A stretch of 64,000 nt of DNA from Amorphoplanes friuliensis DSM 7358 (GTDB lineage Bacteria > Actinomycetota > Actinomycetes > Mycobacteriales > Micromonosporaceae). Of the stretch, positions 46,292 through 55,944 are shown piece after piece. Positions within the stretch are counted from its first letter, which is position 1. The number at the start of each line of letters is the position of its first letter. The stretch is from contig NC_022657.1 of the NCBI RefSeq assembly GCF_000494755.1, positions 6,424,001 through 6,488,000 of the forward strand, in the 5' to 3' direction. The notes under the pieces were generated by a model. That model did not search any database. It worked only from the letters and a program-made list of their open reading frames with translations, and had not been told where the DNA came from. The position numbers were made by a program, and so were the translations under genes.

Positions 46292-47029
46292 TCAGAGCTG
46301 CGGCGCCTGGATCTGTTCCGGCTTGGCGGAGGACAGTTCCTCGTCGTCCATGTCGAGTTCCCATCGGGCATTGATCTTGTGCTGGAGCGCCATCGCCGCC
46401 AGCGTGTGAAGTTTCCAGATTCGAGTCTTGATCCACTCGATCGGCTCCATGAGGCGTAGATACTCGGCCAGCAGCGGGAGGACTCTGAGCTGCGTGCTCA
46501 CCGTGGAGGAACCGCGGAAGGGCTCGTCGCGGTCCCATCTGGTCCAGGACAGCCCGGCGCTGTCATGAAAACTCAGGCGGCACCGGACGCGTCGCCGGAA
46601 CTTCTCGGAGCTGGGCCTGACCGTCGCAGCAGGCCAAGGGCGCGGTGTGGTGAACATCAGCTCTTGCTGCGGTGCCTCACCGGGGCCGATCGCCCTGACC
46701 AGGCGGATCAGCGTAGAACTGGCCGCAGCCTCGGCCTTCAGCCGCACACTCGAGATCGAGCCTGGGCTGTTGTTCCTGATCGCCACCTTGACGCCGAGCC
46801 AGCCCTCCTCCTTGCTCCCCAAGGCTTGGATCATGGTGACGAAGACGAGGCGCGCTTGAGCAGCGTCGGCATCCTGCTTGTCCTCGCGCCTCAGACGCTG
46901 GTCATGTCGCCAGACCAAGAAGGCGACGACCACGGCGGTGGCGGTGAAGATGGCCGCACCGAAGGTGGACCAGGCTTCGAGCTTGTCGGTCCAGCTCGGC
47001 GCTTCAGCGGTAGCAGCATGGATGAGCAT
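46292..47029 (-). CDS. Membrane-anchored hypothetical protein
   Basis: A 245-residue protein. One membrane helix lies near residues 20 to 42 (FGAAIFTATAVVVAFLVWRH), followed by a charged cytosolic-looking domain containing beta-rich segments (VKVAIRNNSPGSISSVRLKA), as in several actinomycete proteins of unknown role. It ends convergent with the HD gene (34-bp gap). It marks the left edge of the second accessory region. Confidence 0.7.
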   Translation of the reverse strand: MLIHAATAEAPSWTDKLEAWSTFGAAIFTATAVVVAFLVWRHDQRLRREDKQDADAAQARLVFVTMIQALGSKEEGWLGVKVAIRNNSPGSISSVRLKAEAAASSTLIRLVRAIGPGEAPQQELMFTTPRPWPAATVRPSSEKFRRRVRCRLSFHDSAGLSWTRWDRDEPFRGSSTVSTQLRVLPLLAEYLRLMEPIEWIKTRIWKLHTLAAMALQHKINARWELDMDDEELSSAKPEQIQAPQL

Positions 47030-47614
47030 CGCGACTCAGGATACGAAGGCGGGTCCATGTTGATCCGGACCAGCGCTCGCGATCGAGTTGCTCGAAGCGG
47101 TTAGCGTGGCCGGGCAATCAGGGCGTTGATCGGGTTGGGCGCGGGGCTTGGCGTGGCCGGGCATGCGGTGCGTCGATCGGATGCTAGCCGGCAATCTCGT
47201 TCATCCGGCCTTTCATCAGGACAAGTCGGCCGTCACGATTTTCCAGGCGCGACCGATTCTTGGCGGGCAAGTTCGGCAAGGCCCACTTTGGCAGGACCGA
47301 CGCCTGAGCTGTGCGGTATTACACCCCAGGGAGCCCGGTTCGAACGCCGAAGGTGGAACGAGCCTTGTCTGCGGCATGACAGTGTGGTGCTGCTCCCACA
47401 ACCACACCTCGTCCCCGCGTAGACGGGAAGCTATCGGTTTAGCGGTACCGACTGAGCGCCGGTGGTGACGAACCGCGTGAGATCCATCGGCCCTCCGCCA
47501 GCCGCAGATGGAGCATCGCCAGCGATCGATGCGGAGCCATCACCTAGCGTACAAGGGTGGTCACACAAGCGGACTCGGTCAACCCGAATCGTAGCCAGCG
47601 GCGCAGTTCTAGCC
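47030..47614. other. Gene-free stretch with an 18-bp repeat
   Basis: No convincing coding sequence is present in these 585 bases. The stretch contains the left copy (47366-47383) of an 18-bp direct repeat whose second copy is at 49727-49744, and a short GC dyad at about 47407-47427. It also has two copies of GCGTGGCCGGGCA at its start. It probably represents a remnant or insertion boundary. Confidence 0.4.
47366..47383 (+). repeat. 18-bp direct repeat, left copy
   Basis: TGTCTGCGGCATGACAGT occurs here and at 49727-49744 in the same orientation. The pair brackets the two-gene CBS-HEPN cassette. Confidence 0.5.
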
Positions 47615-48739
47615 TCAGCCCGGCGTGTCCACCAGATGAATGATTTCCCGGACCGCGCCTATATCGGACAGCAGCGAAATGAGAGGGGCCTGCCGGATAG
47701 CCGGCTGTGACCAGAAGATGACCGTCGAATCCCGTAGCCACACCTCATCAGGCTCGATGGACTGCCAGGAGCTGATGATGACGGGCCTGACATGGTCGGG
47801 AATCTCTTCGGTGACCCGGCCCAACCGGAGTTCAGCCCGCCCTTGAGCGACGACCGCGATCCCGGCCGACTCCAAATAACTCCGCACATATTCGGCCTCG
47901 GCGCGCAGCGGGCCGGTAAGAACGACGACCGGGCCGCGATCGGCATACTGTGCAACCAGGTCGGTGAAGGCGGAAAGTCGCTCGTCGGCGGTCAGAGCCT
48001 CAATCCGGTCAATCAGTCCCCAGATGGCATCGGTACGGCCGAAGTCACCATCAGTGATCTGCGCAGCCGCCACCAACAGTTTCGCGTGTGCAGCCGATCG
48101 GCTGACGTCGGCATCACCGGCGAGCAGCGGCGCGGCCTCGGCCAAGATCTGCCTCTCGGCAGTGCTTTGCAGCACATTGATCGGCTTGACTACAACATCG
48201 TGCCGGTGCCCTGGATAGAGCTTTTGAGCCGGCACGACGATCGTCTCCGCGCCGGGCAACGACTCGGGCGCCTGAGAGTCGCTGATCGCGACAGCGTACC
48301 GGGCTCCTGCCGTGAGCTCAGCGACCAGCTGGTACGCCTGGCCGCCGGGCAGAGGGAGAGTGTCGACGATGACCACATCGCGATGACTCGCGGCCAGGCC
48401 TTCCTTGACCGCCTGCCGCCGGAGGGCGGCGAAGGTCGCGAGGGTGACTCGGGCTGAGTCCAGGTGTTCGTCAAGTGATTCGAGCGCGGTGGCGGCGTTC
48501 AGCTTGTGGAGGCTGACGTCTTCGTAGTCCGACAACCAGTCGACCCACCGCATCAGGCTCTCATTCGCCGACGCGATGATCGTCACCTGCCTCTGGCGGG
48601 CCGCTTCCCTGACCCACGGTGCGAGCGCAGCTCGGATGGTCTGCCGACCCGGCGACTGGATGAGGACCGGCCTCTGAACTGCGGTGTCTGCGGCCACCGC
48701 AAGTTCGTCGCGCAGCGTCTCGATACTCGCTTCTCTCAT
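47615..48739 (-). CDS. Helicase-like protein lacking clear motifs, partner of CBS-HEPN
   Basis: A 374-residue protein I do not recognise. Its layout hints at a degenerate two-lobed helicase: RPVLIQSPGRQTIRAALAPW is placed where a P-loop would be but lacks GKT; VVIVDTLPLPGG sits like motif II; and VVVLTGPLRAEAEYVRSYLE with PVIISSWQSIEPDE resembles the second lobe. Catalysis is unlikely. Its start overlaps the stop of the CBS-HEPN gene by four bases, so the two are coupled and probably form one module, perhaps with this protein as partner or inhibitor of the HEPN part. Confidence 0.6.
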   Translation of the reverse strand: MREASIETLRDELAVAADTAVQRPVLIQSPGRQTIRAALAPWVREAARQRQVTIIASANESLMRWVDWLSDYEDVSLHKLNAATALESLDEHLDSARVTLATFAALRRQAVKEGLAASHRDVVIVDTLPLPGGQAYQLVAELTAGARYAVAISDSQAPESLPGAETIVVPAQKLYPGHRHDVVVKPINVLQSTAERQILAEAAPLLAGDADVSRSAAHAKLLVAAAQITDGDFGRTDAIWGLIDRIEALTADERLSAFTDLVAQYADRGPVVVLTGPLRAEAEYVRSYLESAGIAVVAQGRAELRLGRVTEEIPDHVRPVIISSWQSIEPDEVWLRDSTVIFWSQPAIRQAPLISLLSDIGAVREIIHLVDTPG

Positions 48740-49517
48740 GAGGCGATCGCCATCTTCCGGTGGAGCCAGACCCGGGCTGCCAGGACGGAGTCGAGTTCTT
48801 CCAACGTGAGTTCGTCGCGGAAGTGGAAGACCTTGTTCCGGATCTCGCTGAGCTGGCCTAGCACGGAGCAGGCGATCTGCCGGCTTCCGCCGAGCGTCTT
48901 CGTGAAAATCTTCCCGTACGACTCAGGGTGGGTGGCGACCTGGATCTGCTCGTACAGCGTGAGATCTTCGAGCCGGTCTTTGGTCTTGGTCGTGTCTCGA
49001 CCCGGCATGACCGCCGCGATGCATTGTGCGAGCACCGCTTGGTCAGGGCAGGCTCGGCGCATCAGGGCTCTAAGGGCCAGCTCGACGTCCTGCAGGAGGA
49101 TGAACGGTCGTGAGGCGTTCCAGAGAAACCGCGCAATGTCGCCGCTGGTGATGACAGCGAGAGGTTCTCCTCGTCTCCGAGGAGTGCAACGTCGGTCTTC
49201 TCCATGGCTCGCAGCACGTCGCCGAAGTCGGTGCCCGTCCGGACGAATGACAGATCCTCCAGGAAGTCGACGACGAGATGGTCCTGCGGGTCGTCGGTGC
49301 GACGGACGGCGTTCAACCCTGCGCACAAGGACCGATGACTGAACACGCCAACAACTCGTGAGCCGTGTGTGACCGGGACCTGGTCGAAGCCGGACCCGGC
49401 CATCAGTGTCAGCGCGTCCCGCACCTTTGTCTGGGTGTCGACGGTCGCGAGGTTCTGGTCCTCGGGCACGAGCCGAGAAACCTTGAAGAACTCGTGATGG
49501 GGTTTGGGGGTATGCAT
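48736..49517 (-). pseudogene. CBS-HEPN protein, one-base frameshift
   Basis: The ATG at 49517 (RBS AGGAG) opens a frame with two CBS-type segments (TKVRDALTLMAGSGFDQVPV; then DVALLGDEE). The frame is lost near 49163-49172, and the continuation (PLAVITSGDIARFLWNAS) is found in another frame, running on to 48736. A single missing base explains it. The C-terminal domain is helical and ends with SEIRNKVFHFRDELT, a HEPN motif (R, four residues, H). CBS domains bind adenine nucleotides, so the intact ancestor may have been a nucleotide-sensing RNase. Sequencing error, decay or programmed frameshift cannot be told apart from the sequence alone. Confidence 0.7.
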
Positions 49518-49726
49518 CCTCGACTCCTGGCAATGCCGGCTGACCGTCAGATCCTATGGACGAAGCGCCGGGCAGTCTGGGTTTCGGCGGACGGGACCCC
49601 TTTCGTGGGCGAGATGGTGTACGGCGGCGCGGTCTATCGCCACTAGGGCACTTATGGTGTTAGTCGACCCGACGAGAGATCAGCTACTCGCTCGCCCAAG
49701 ACCTCCACTTTTCAGCCGACGCGCGC

Positions 49727-49744
49727 TGTCTGCGGCATGACAGT
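49727..49744 (+). repeat. 18-bp direct repeat, right copy
   Basis: Second copy of the repeat at 47366-47383, in the otherwise gene-free stretch 49518-49822 upstream of the CBS-HEPN gene. Confidence 0.5.
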
Positions 49745-49822
49745 AAACACCTCGGACGATCGGTCGCCCAGCTTGGCCTCATTGAGGATGCGCTCAAGCA
49801 TGCGGTGCGACATCGTCGCTTA

Positions 49823-50137
49823 ATGCCTTCGGAAAAGCGGGACCTATGGGTCTCACAAGCACGTGCGGCCTTGATCATCGCTGCGACTCGGCGGACCCTC
49901 CTTACCTACGGTGAACTTAGAATGGCTCTGGACATGGAGGGCGTCAGCCTGCGGAACCACCTTCGACGCGTACTCGACGACTTATCGGAGGATTGCCGAA
50001 CCAGAGGCTAGGACTGCTCGCTCGCTGCCCTCGTGGTCAATAAGGAGACGGGCGAGCCGGGTGCTGGTTGGACCAACGGGAGTCGAGAGTGGCCGCAAGA
50101 GGTCCGTCGAGTTTTTCAAACTTGGAACCCCAAATAG
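49823..50137 (+). pseudogene. Small hypothetical protein interrupted by an in-frame TAG
   Basis: The frame starts MPSEKRDLWVSQARAALII, continues TYGELRMALDMEGVSLRNHL to CRTRG, hits TAG at 50009-50011, and then goes on in the same frame as LAALVVNKETGEPGAGW to TAG at 50135. The two parts together match the layout of a common short actinobacterial protein family with a TYGEL block and a (S/A)ALVVxxxTGxPGxGF/W block. A nonsense mutation is the simplest explanation. The function of the family is not known to me. Confidence 0.65.
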
Positions 50138-50294
50138 GAACGTCGGCTGACCCGACCACCGCTGCCGCGTGAGCGTTGCGGTCGCCGGCGGCGGTGCAGA
50201 GGGCACGCGCGCGTAATGCGGCAGAAGAGTGAAGTCACGGATCGCGTCGGTTCTATAGTTTTCCGCTGCCCATCGGCTATCGTCACGAATCGCT

Positions 50295-51317
50295 CTAAGC
50301 GTCACCAGAATTTGACTCAAGGCCCGCGAGATCCTCTTCAACCCAGGTGCGCTTCCCGCTAGGGTCTCGCCGCTTCCAATTCACCGTTTTCAGCGTCAGG
50401 CTATCTACCGTTCCGTTTTGCATATCGAGCATGCACTCGCCGGAGACGGCGACCTCATCTTGGATATTCGCGTCACCGGAGTGTTGGCGAAAGTCGTAGA
50501 ATACGGTGAAAGAGACGGCAAAGGACGATCGGTTCCCGGTCTTCAGATAATCCTTGTGCACTCCTCTCAGATCGCGTACGCCTTCGATCGTGGCGGCTAC
50601 GCTGCTTCGACTCAGTGCCTCCTCTGCAAGTCCTGTAGCCGGTCCGTCAATATCTACACCCTGAAGCTCAACGGTCGAGTCGACCGCAAAATCCGGCGCA
50701 ATCTCGCGAAGGGCCTCATTGAGTGACCTGAAAACCCTAAGACGGCCCTCTGATACGGCCGCGGATTCGGCAAGGTTGGGGGCAAGGGGGCTCTTAGGGT
50801 CCTTGCCTGAGTAGAAGTCGCTGTCAGCAGAAACAAAGTAGACGTGGTGTTCGTCCGCCAGCGAAACGCACGCCTCCCAAAGCAGGCTGTCTTTCATCTG
50901 CTGGCCCTTTGGTCCGTTAGGTGGGACCTCGGCGTTGACCATCACGAGTGCGCGCCTAACCTCGCCCAGCGTAATCTCGGGGTACTTGATCTTGTCGAGA
51001 ATGGGCGCGATCCGGTTGCGAATTCCTACCTCAATCTCGGCCTCATCGATAGTTACGATCCTAGCGCCTCGCTCGCCCATCACTGTATTTACATCGCGTG
51101 TAGCCTTGATCAGCTTACTTAAAAACTCGGACGCGGTCCGCGATCGGTGTTTATTTAGCTCGGTTTCAAGCACCTCAGGGATTGCCAGCCAGAGCTGCGG
51201 ATATTGCCTAACCGCTGCGATAAACGTTTGCCCAACCGGGCTACCAAGCCAATATTGCGAGGTCCAAGTATTGCAGTCGATTACGACGCAGACCGGGCGA
51301 GGCGAGATGCGACTCAT
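50295..51317 (-). CDS. PIN-like domain protein (DUF4935 type)
   Basis: A 340-residue protein. The PIN nuclease-like fold is suggested by VCVVIDCNTW at the N-terminus (first acidic residue), IPEVLETELNKHR (glutamate), KDSLLWEACVSLA near residue 145, and VYFVSADSDFYSG near 160 (C-terminal acidic pair). This spacing matches DUF4935-type PIN proteins, which can be RNases in toxin or defence settings. The C-terminal about 150 residues are beta-rich and unknown. Codon use is visibly less GC-biased than in the neighbours, consistent with recent arrival. Confidence 0.75.
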   Translation of the reverse strand: MSRISPRPVCVVIDCNTWTSQYWLGSPVGQTFIAAVRQYPQLWLAIPEVLETELNKHRSRTASEFLSKLIKATRDVNTVMGERGARIVTIDEAEIEVGIRNRIAPILDKIKYPEITLGEVRRALVMVNAEVPPNGPKGQQMKDSLLWEACVSLADEHHVYFVSADSDFYSGKDPKSPLAPNLAESAAVSEGRLRVFRSLNEALREIAPDFAVDSTVELQGVDIDGPATGLAEEALSRSSVAATIEGVRDLRGVHKDYLKTGNRSSFAVSFTVFYDFRQHSGDANIQDEVAVSGECMLDMQNGTVDSLTLKTVNWKRRDPSGKRTWVEEDLAGLESNSGDA

Positions 51318-51600
51318 AGCGACATCCTAGTTGATGCTCGCGGAAGCAAGCGCCTGGCCCAGCACGGTCCCGAGAAAGCGCGAGACCGGAAGAGCCGGTA
51401 ACTCTGAACCCTTGCTCCTGGCGACCCGGTTGCGGAATAATAAGTCAAGCCGGCCTTGAATCCCTTCGGCAGTTCTGACGATTCCTTGGCGCGGTTGTGC
51501 CTGAGTCGACATGTCATCATTGGCCGATTTGAGCACTGCGCCTCACCCGTCGCCGTCGTCGACGGTGTGGGTGAATACGGGGCTGCACTAGGCTTGGCGC

Positions 51601-52851
51601 ATGAGTTTCACGGCAATCCACCGCGCTCTCGGTGTCGGACCAGGACCACTGACCGACGAACTCCTCGACGCAGCGATAACGGCGGGCGTAGCTGAAACAA
51701 GCGACCTGGATTGGAAGTCGGAGCTGCCGCCGGCCAAGGGGTTGCCGCAGACGGACTTTCCGAAGGACGTGGCGGCGATGGCGAACAGCGGTGGCGGCGT
51801 TATCGTTTACGGCGTTCGCGAGGCTCAGCGGGCGGCTACCGAGCGCGTTGACGTGGGCGACTTCGACGAGACCTACGAGCGCTCACTGCGCAGCGCCGCG
51901 ATCACCGCAATCTCCCCGCCCGTGTTTGGGCTGAACGTGCATCGCCTCGGAGGCGAGAAGCGCACCGTCGTAGTGGAGGTTCCCGCGAGCGTCGCCGGAC
52001 CGCATCTGATCTACAGAAACGACTACTTCGGTGCACCCGTACGCAACGACTCGGACACCGTGTGGATGAAAGAGCGGCAGATCGAGGCCATGTACCGCTC
52101 TAGGTTCGAGGAACGCCGCCATGCGACGGAGGCATTGGACGCATTGTCGAGCGATGCCTCCGCCGGCCGCGACGCCAGCAAGCGAGCCTGGTTGATCGCT
52201 GTCGCTCACCCCCGGATCCCTCGCTTCCGTGAACGCATGACCCGCGATGCCGCCCGATTGATCTTGTCGGAAGCCGAGCCCCTGGCGTTGCACTACGCGG
52301 GGCGCGGTGGCAATCATCCTCTGGAATCCGTGGACCGGTTAAACCCTCGACCGGGGCTACGCCGATGGGTCGCCTTGAGCCTACCGATAGGCGACCATTC
52401 GTTATGGAAGGAGGCGTGGGTGAGCATTCACCATGACGGCTCGGTCACGGTGGCTTCCGCGGTTGGCGGGCGTCCCCTGAGCCACGACCAGTACCTCGAC
52501 GGCTGGCAGATCGAATCCGCTGCCATCGAATGCGCAATTGCCGACCTCATGGCGCTTATCCGAACCACCGCGGAAGCGACCGATAACGACGAGTACGACG
52601 TGCGTGTCCAAGTCGAATGGACCGGTGGGCAGCCGCTCCTGCTGGTGACCAGGGATCACATGGGCCACGTGTATGACGCAGGGTCGGTCCCTCTTCACCG
52701 ATACGCACCTGTGGAGACCGCTGCGAACGCCGCCGGCCCCGACCTTGACTTCTACTGGCAGGTCCATGACCTCGCCCGTGACTGCGTGAACCAGGGTGGA
52801 ATTGCAGATGTGTTCATGATCCGTCCTCCAGCCCGGGAGGGCGAGGCGTAG
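51601..52851 (+). CDS. AlbA_2 (Schlafen-like) domain protein
   Basis: A 416-residue protein. The N-terminal AlbA_2 domain (PF04326) is visible as ETSDLDWKSELPP, FPKDVAAMANSGGGVIVYGV and then VVVEVPASVAGPHLIYRND. Proteins with this domain bind nucleic acids or ATP and are found as regulators or in RNase-type immune proteins. The remaining about 220 residues contain no motif I can name. It stands alone in the second accessory region. Confidence 0.8.
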   Translation: MSFTAIHRALGVGPGPLTDELLDAAITAGVAETSDLDWKSELPPAKGLPQTDFPKDVAAMANSGGGVIVYGVREAQRAATERVDVGDFDETYERSLRSAAITAISPPVFGLNVHRLGGEKRTVVVEVPASVAGPHLIYRNDYFGAPVRNDSDTVWMKERQIEAMYRSRFEERRHATEALDALSSDASAGRDASKRAWLIAVAHPRIPRFRERMTRDAARLILSEAEPLALHYAGRGGNHPLESVDRLNPRPGLRRWVALSLPIGDHSLWKEAWVSIHHDGSVTVASAVGGRPLSHDQYLDGWQIESAAIECAIADLMALIRTTAEATDNDEYDVRVQVEWTGGQPLLLVTRDHMGHVYDAGSVPLHRYAPVETAANAAGPDLDFYWQVHDLARDCVNQGGIADVFMIRPPAREGEA

Positions 52852-53098
52852 GTGCCGGACGGTGATGGTTGTCACCCGCTCGGCTTGCTGACCTCTCCGA
52901 ACGTTCCGGAACGGACGCCAACGAATAGGGGATGTAGTCACCAAGCCGCTCACGCCGGGATCGGCGGGATGCAGAACCCAGCGCCAGTCGGTCAGCCCGT
53001 ACGCTGCGTGGTGGTGCGCCGTTCCTGGTCCGCCCGGAGCGCGGCAGATCAGTGCGTCAAGCACGGCCTGGCAACCCTGGAACGTGGTCAAATGCCGC

Positions 53099-53314
53099 AT
53101 GCGACTTACGTACGACGACGAAGCTAATGCTGCTTACCTCGAGATCGAGGACATCGCCGAGGGGACTGCCGTCGAGAACGTCGTCGTTGAGCGTCCGGGA
53201 AGAGGCGACATCATCCTCGACTTCGATGCTGCCGGACGACTGCTCGGGGTGGAGGTTATTGGCGCGACCGCACTCGTTCGCACAACGGCTCTCGATGCTG
53301 CCGAACGGCTCTGA
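53099..53314 (+). CDS. DUF2283 family protein
   Basis: A 71-residue protein with the DUF2283 signature MRLTYDDEANAAYLEI and DIILDFDAAGRLLGVEVI. These small beta-rich proteins are widespread and often lie next to toxin-antitoxin genes; their biochemical role is unknown. The ATG at 53099 aligns with the conserved start; a GTG five codons upstream is possible. Confidence 0.85.
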   Translation: MRLTYDDEANAAYLEIEDIAEGTAVENVVVERPGRGDIILDFDAAGRLLGVEVIGATALVRTTALDAAERL

Positions 53315-53467
53315 ACCTTCGGGCATTGCGCCGTCAGGCGCGCCTTCTCGGCGGCAAATGAGGGGCGTCAGCCCCGATGGCTGGACGTGCACCCTTTAGG
53401 CCATTACGGTCCCGCAGTTGCGTCGGTTAGACATGCGAATCTTTATCCCCAGAGGGGAGCACTAAGC

Positions 53468-54358
53468 GTGGGTTCTGTTAGGCCGCCTCTGCTGTTTTTG
53501 GCCGAGGATGACACTGTTGTCGTCGTCTCGTCCCGGCCGCTGAAACCTTCTGCCGGCCGAACGGAGGTCCAGCGGAAGGGTCCGCTGGCCATCACTTCTT
53601 CGATTCAGTTGAGTTCACATCGATGGACGGCCCGTGAGGTTCGCGGGTTCGGGGTGCTCGGTTTGCTGGTGGCTAGCATGGTCAACTGCCTTGGAGGCGA
53701 GTGGTGGCCGATGTTCGCCGCCCTGGGCGCGGTGCTGATAGTCGTCTCAGTTTTTGTTCGTCCCGGGCGCCAACCTGGCACCGTTTTCGCGCCCAACTTC
53801 GAGGTACAACCAGAGGAGCATCGGCTGCTCGTAGCCAGCCAGGAGCGGAAGACGATGTCAGAAGTCGTCGAGGTGGTCGGACGCATCTCGGCCACTTGGT
53901 CAGAACTCGACGTGATGATCGACGTCGTGTCCGCGGAACATGCCGTGGCGCGCGCGACTTTTGATCTCGCGGGTCTTCTCGAACGTCGGGAGCGACTACG
54001 CCGAACCAGGGACGATCTCCAGACTCTGCCAAACGGCGGATTGCCGGCGAGTAATCCTGCCGTGCGGTCGTTAACAGCCCAGATTGATCGGATCAATCGT
54101 GCGTATTCACAAGTCGACGCGGAGATCTCCCGGAGAATCGCTGCGCTGGAAAAAACGGCCGAGGTGGGCGAAATGTTTGTCAACGAGGAGGCACTTCGCC
54201 GGGCGACTCAACACGCAGAGCAGATGCTGGCCGAACTGGATCAAGAAACCTTGACCTCGCGGCTTGAACCAGAGCCGAGCACGGCGTTGGCCGACGAGAT
54301 GGACGCTGTCCTTCGCGCATACCGGGAGCTGATCGATATTCCGAATGGGGTTGGGTAG
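53468..54358 (+). CDS. Membrane protein with long coiled-coil cytosolic part
   Basis: About 296 residues from a GTG with GGGGAG upstream; a longer frame reaches 53387. Two adjacent membrane helices lie near residues 80 to 120 (FGVLGLLVASMVNCLG and PMFAALGAVLIVVSVFV). The C-terminal half is helical with heptad-like patterns (ERLRRTRDDLQTL and QIDRINRAYSQVDAEISRRI). No family is recognised. It is convergent with the caspase gene. Confidence 0.65.
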   Translation: MGSVRPPLLFLAEDDTVVVVSSRPLKPSAGRTEVQRKGPLAITSSIQLSSHRWTAREVRGFGVLGLLVASMVNCLGGEWWPMFAALGAVLIVVSVFVRPGRQPGTVFAPNFEVQPEEHRLLVASQERKTMSEVVEVVGRISATWSELDVMIDVVSAEHAVARATFDLAGLLERRERLRRTRDDLQTLPNGGLPASNPAVRSLTAQIDRINRAYSQVDAEISRRIAALEKTAEVGEMFVNEEALRRATQHAEQMLAELDQETLTSRLEPEPSTALADEMDAVLRAYRELIDIPNGVG

Positions 54359-54457
54359 TCGAACACTAGCATCGTTGCGGCGCCCGCCGGCCGAGGACAG
54401 CACAGACAGCTGCGGTGCTCGCCTCGCGGCAAAATGAGTATGGCGAATTCAGCTCGA

Positions 54458-55942
54458 TCAGGGAGTAGTACCGCGGTTGTCGGCAAATTGTCGAATCATG
54501 CGTTGCTGTTCCGGGGACAGATTTGCGGGAATCACGACGTTCAAGCGTACGTACAGGTCACCGGCACCATCCGCTCTGAGGTGCGGCACGCCGTATCCCC
54601 TGAGGCGCAATCTGGTGGCCGGCTGGCTGCCTGCTGGAATGCGAATTGACAATTTCTGCTTGTCCAGCGTGTGCAGCGATACGACGCAGCCCAGAATGGC
54701 GTCGGTCACGTCGACGCTGAGTTGACAATGCAAGTCGTTGTTGTCCCTGCTGAAGACGTCATGCGGCAACTCGGCTATCTCGATATAAAGATCGCCGGCA
54801 GTGCCACCGCCGGGACCGACTTCGCCCTGACGCGCCAGGCGGATACGCATCCCGTCCTCGACGCCGGCCGGGATGTCTACGGTGAGGGCACGAGTGAGCC
54901 GTATGCGGCCGTCGCCGTCGCAGTTCGCGCAAGGCTGGAAAATGGTGTTGCCGAATCCTCTGCATTCGAGACACTGGTTGCCGTTGACCAGCCCTGTATT
55001 CCGGCAGGTCCCGCATGCCTGAAGCGTCGATCCCGGGGCGTGTAAAGCACCTTCGCACGTCGGGCACAATACCGCCGTGTCGACGGTGACTGGTGCGTCG
55101 ACTCCGTAAACCGTTTCAGGTAGGTCCAACTCCAGTCGCAGGATCGCGTCCGCGCCAGGCTGTGCTCGACTGAGTGGATAGGTTACGTCGGGAACCGCAC
55201 CGAGGTATGCCCTGTTCCGGGTAAGCGCGAGATGCTCGACCGTACCGGTGCCCCGCTGCTGTGGTAGGGGGAAATTGACCTCCGCGAGATGTTGCCGGAC
55301 ACGCGGGTAAATGGTGGCGAACGAAAGGAGCTCGGGTCCACCCGGTACGCCCTCCTGCAGCAAATTGAGTAGATGGCCGCTGAAGGACGTGTAGGTCGCA
55401 CCGAGCGGAGCGAGCGCAGAATGGTTCGGTGGTGCCGAGGTCAGAATGTAAGAACCCTGAATGCCCACCTGCGCGATGATGGCCTCATCGAGCCCGCCCA
55501 GATCAGCGATGGCACGGCCACTGAAACAGCAGTCGAGGATAACCACTTTGTTCTTGGCGGGCGACTCGGCCAAGACCTGGCGAATCAGGTTATAGGAGAA
55601 ACCGCTGGCCTCGATCACATCCTTTTCGGAGTTTTTGAGCGCGAGTTAGAGTTCGTTATAGTTTCCCCCGGTCGCACCATGCCCGGAGAAGTAGAATATG
55701 AGAGTGTCCAGAGCGGATGTCGCGGCGTCCAAGAGGGTTTTGTAGAGCAATGCGGGACTGCTCGGATCCGGAACGCTGATGCAATTGGCTCGCGGCAGGC
55801 CGCACAGTGAGGGGTTCATCAGAATATCCGCGAGAGCGGACACGTTGTTTTTTACCGCGGGCACATCCGGAAAGCCGTCCGAATCGTAGCGGCTCACGCC
55901 GATCAGGACGGCACGGGAGCTTTCAGGATCGGGAAGTCGCAC
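54458..55942 (-). pseudogene. Caspase-DnaJ fusion with an in-frame stop
   Basis: Read through one TAA (55646-55648), the frame encodes a 494-residue protein. The caspase-like peptidase part has AVLIGVSRYDSDGF, the catalytic histidine in FYFSGHGA near residue 89 and the catalytic cysteine in VVILDCCFSGRA near 134. The stop replaces a codon in NEL*LALKNSE, where such caspases usually have LYLA, so a Tyr codon became TAA. The C-terminal 220 residues are DnaJ-like: four CxxC repeats (CPTCEGA, CGTCRNTG, CLECRGFG, CANCDGDG) and the DnaJ substrate-binding domain. The EACC1 gene lies two bases upstream. This is an unusual pairing of a death protease with a chaperone part. Confidence 0.75.
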
Positions 55943-55944
55943 CC

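Noticed and set aside
47407..47427. A short GC dyad resembling one type I-E CRISPR repeat (CTCGTCCCCGCG...CGGG).
   Set aside because: Only one copy exists and no spacer-repeat periodicity or cas gene is near. It is most likely a chance hairpin.
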